This document shows positions 63,183-64,000 of a stretch of DNA of 64,000 nt, piece after piece. Within the stretch, counting starts at the first letter, position 1; each line of letters starts with the position of its first letter. Under the pieces are notes generated by a model. That model had not been told where the DNA came from. It saw nothing but the letters and a program-made list of their open reading frames with translations, and made no database searches. This DNA comes from Candidatus Nitricoxidivorans perseverans. GTDB taxonomy: Bacteria > Pseudomonadota > Gammaproteobacteria > Burkholderiales > Rhodocyclaceae. The stretch spans positions 622,282 to 686,281 of the forward strand of contig CP107246.1 in NCBI GenBank assembly GCA_030246985.1, read 5' to 3'. A program made the translations under genes and the position numbers.

Positions 63183-64000
63183 TTACAGCGCGCCACTGCG
63201 TTCGCGGCGCTGATGCGCTCGGAACGCCGGCAGCAGGACGGCGGCGGCCAGCGCCGTCGCCAGGACCAACGGCCACCACACCGGCCGGTTCCACTTGTCG
63301 CGCATCCTCTCACGGTGCGCAGCGTCGATGCGCTGGTACTTGAGCGTGTTGTTGCCGACCTTGCTCGGCTTGCGGTTCGTCAGCCAGGCGTGGCGCAACG
63401 TGTAGTCCTTGGGGTGGAAGCCCCAGATCCACGGCGCGTCGCGGCGCAGGATCTCCAGCATCCGGTCGATGATGGCCTGGCGCGCCGGGCCGTTCTCCAT
63501 GGCGCGCATCCGGTCGAACAGGCGGTCGTACTCCGGGTTCGCGTAGTTCGCGGCATTCTCTCCCGAGTGCTTCACCTTGCCCTGCGGGCCGTAGAGCAGG
63601 AACAGGAAGTTCTCCGGATCGGGATAGTCGGCGTTCCAGCCGAAGTAGAAGAGCTGCACGGCGCCCTTGCGGATCTTTTCCTGGAACCGGTTGTAGTCGG
63701 TGCTGCGCACGACGAGCTGAACGTCGATCTTTTGGAACTGCTTGTTGAGCCAGTCGACGCGCGACTTGGCGCCGACGCCGGTGGCAGTCGTGTCGAGATT
63801 GATGACCAGGGGCTCGCCCGTAACGGCGTCGCGGCCGTTCGGCCAGCCGGCCTCGGCGAGCAGCTTCTTCGCGGCGTCGATGTCCTTCCGGCGGGGCCGG
63901 CCGTCGATCCAGCCGTACATTTCCGGATTGATCCCGACGCGGCCATCGACATGCCCGAAGATGCCCGGCGGGATCGGCCCCTGGGCGGCGATGCCGCGGC
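63183..64000 (-). CDS. Peptide-type ABC transporter substrate-binding protein, C-terminal part (5' end beyond window)
   Basis: The frame is open to the window edge. The visible part matches the C-terminal region of family 5 solute-binding proteins (DppA/OppA type): IQLFYFGWNADYPDPENFLF-like stretch VQLFYFGWNADYPDPENFLF, and NYANPEYDRLFDRMRAMENG. Unlike free periplasmic binding proteins it ends with a transmembrane helix (WWPLVLATALAAAVLLPAFR) and a short basic tail, so it is anchored in the membrane. Permease genes would lie outside the window. The ligand is unknown. Confidence 0.9.
   Translation of the reverse strand, partial: RGIAAQGPIPPGIFGHVDGRVGINPEMYGWIDGRPRRKDIDAAKKLLAEAGWPNGRDAVTGEPLVINLDTTATGVGAKSRVDWLNKQFQKIDVQLVVRSTDYNRFQEKIRKGAVQLFYFGWNADYPDPENFLFLLYGPQGKVKHSGENAANYANPEYDRLFDRMRAMENGPARQAIIDRMLEILRRDAPWIWGFHPKDYTLRHAWLTNRKPSKVGNNTLKYQRIDAAHRERMRDKWNRPVWWPLVLATALAAAVLLPAFRAHQRRERSGAL

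Overview
This is a 64 kb piece of a GC-rich chromosome, densely packed with genes on both strands. It most resembles a betaproteobacterium, probably Rhodocyclales or a close relative. That placement rests on gene content and order: EarP next to an elongation factor P with Arg32; the order rpoE-rseA-rseC-degP-lepA-lepB-DUF4845-rnc-era-recO-pdxJ-acpS-nagZ; the order yceD-rpmF-plsX-fabH-fabD-fabG-acpP-fabF; and uvrC-pgsA followed by tRNA-Gly/Cys/Leu. No rRNA, insertion sequence, prophage, integrase or CRISPR array is visible. No stretch longer than 300 bases lacks a gene; the longest, about 298 bases, is the rluC/rne gap.

Layout. 1-7.8 kb (minus): aroG, a DUF1015 gene, a FecR-domain gene, the glycine cleavage genes gcvT-gcvH-gcvP and a truncated GcvR-like ACT gene, all closely spaced. 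8-11.7 kb (plus): pyruvate phosphate dikinase, tadA and an L,D-transpeptidase. 11.7-17.1 kb: ygfZ (minus), then mltG-tmk-holB-pilZ-tatD-ankyrin protein (plus). 17.2-20.6 kb (minus): a family 5 uracil-DNA glycosylase, uvrC, pgsA and a three-tRNA operon with a full-consensus promoter. 20.6-22.2 kb (plus): earP-efp. 22.2-32.7 kb (minus): the sigma-E and lepA/lepB/rnc/era block, notably without rseB. 32.9-40.8 kb: nadB (plus), then the fatty-acid/phospholipid block (minus). 40.8-48.8 kb: a Maf protein, an RsmI-like methyltransferase, a dihaem cytochrome c, SppA, a HAD phosphatase, RluC, RNase E and a small tyrosine phosphatase.

48.9-54.4 kb is the most distinctive region. It holds a selenium small-molecule cluster: selD fused to an N-terminal FAD/NAD(P) oxidoreductase, senB (selenosugar synthase), senA (selenoneine synthase) and egtD (histidine methyltransferase that makes hercynine). 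Together these encode a complete predicted route from selenide and histidine to selenoneine. The pathway class was described in 2022. The oxidoreductase fusion, the 34-bp divergent gap and the nearby thioredoxin-like DUF255 gene deserve attention.

54.4-64 kb: the DUF255 protein, a TetR regulator with a nitroreductase (each preceded by a related operator palindrome), a DinG-family helicase, an ankyrin protein with a duplicated C-terminal motif, a TonB-like protein, a diguanylate cyclase with a cysteine-rich sensor region, and a truncated membrane-anchored peptide-binding protein.

Many genes overlap by 4 bp (ATGA) or abut, so several long operons are likely. Where the longest open frame began upstream of the conserved N-terminus, start sites were moved to match family N-termini and Shine-Dalgarno sequences.
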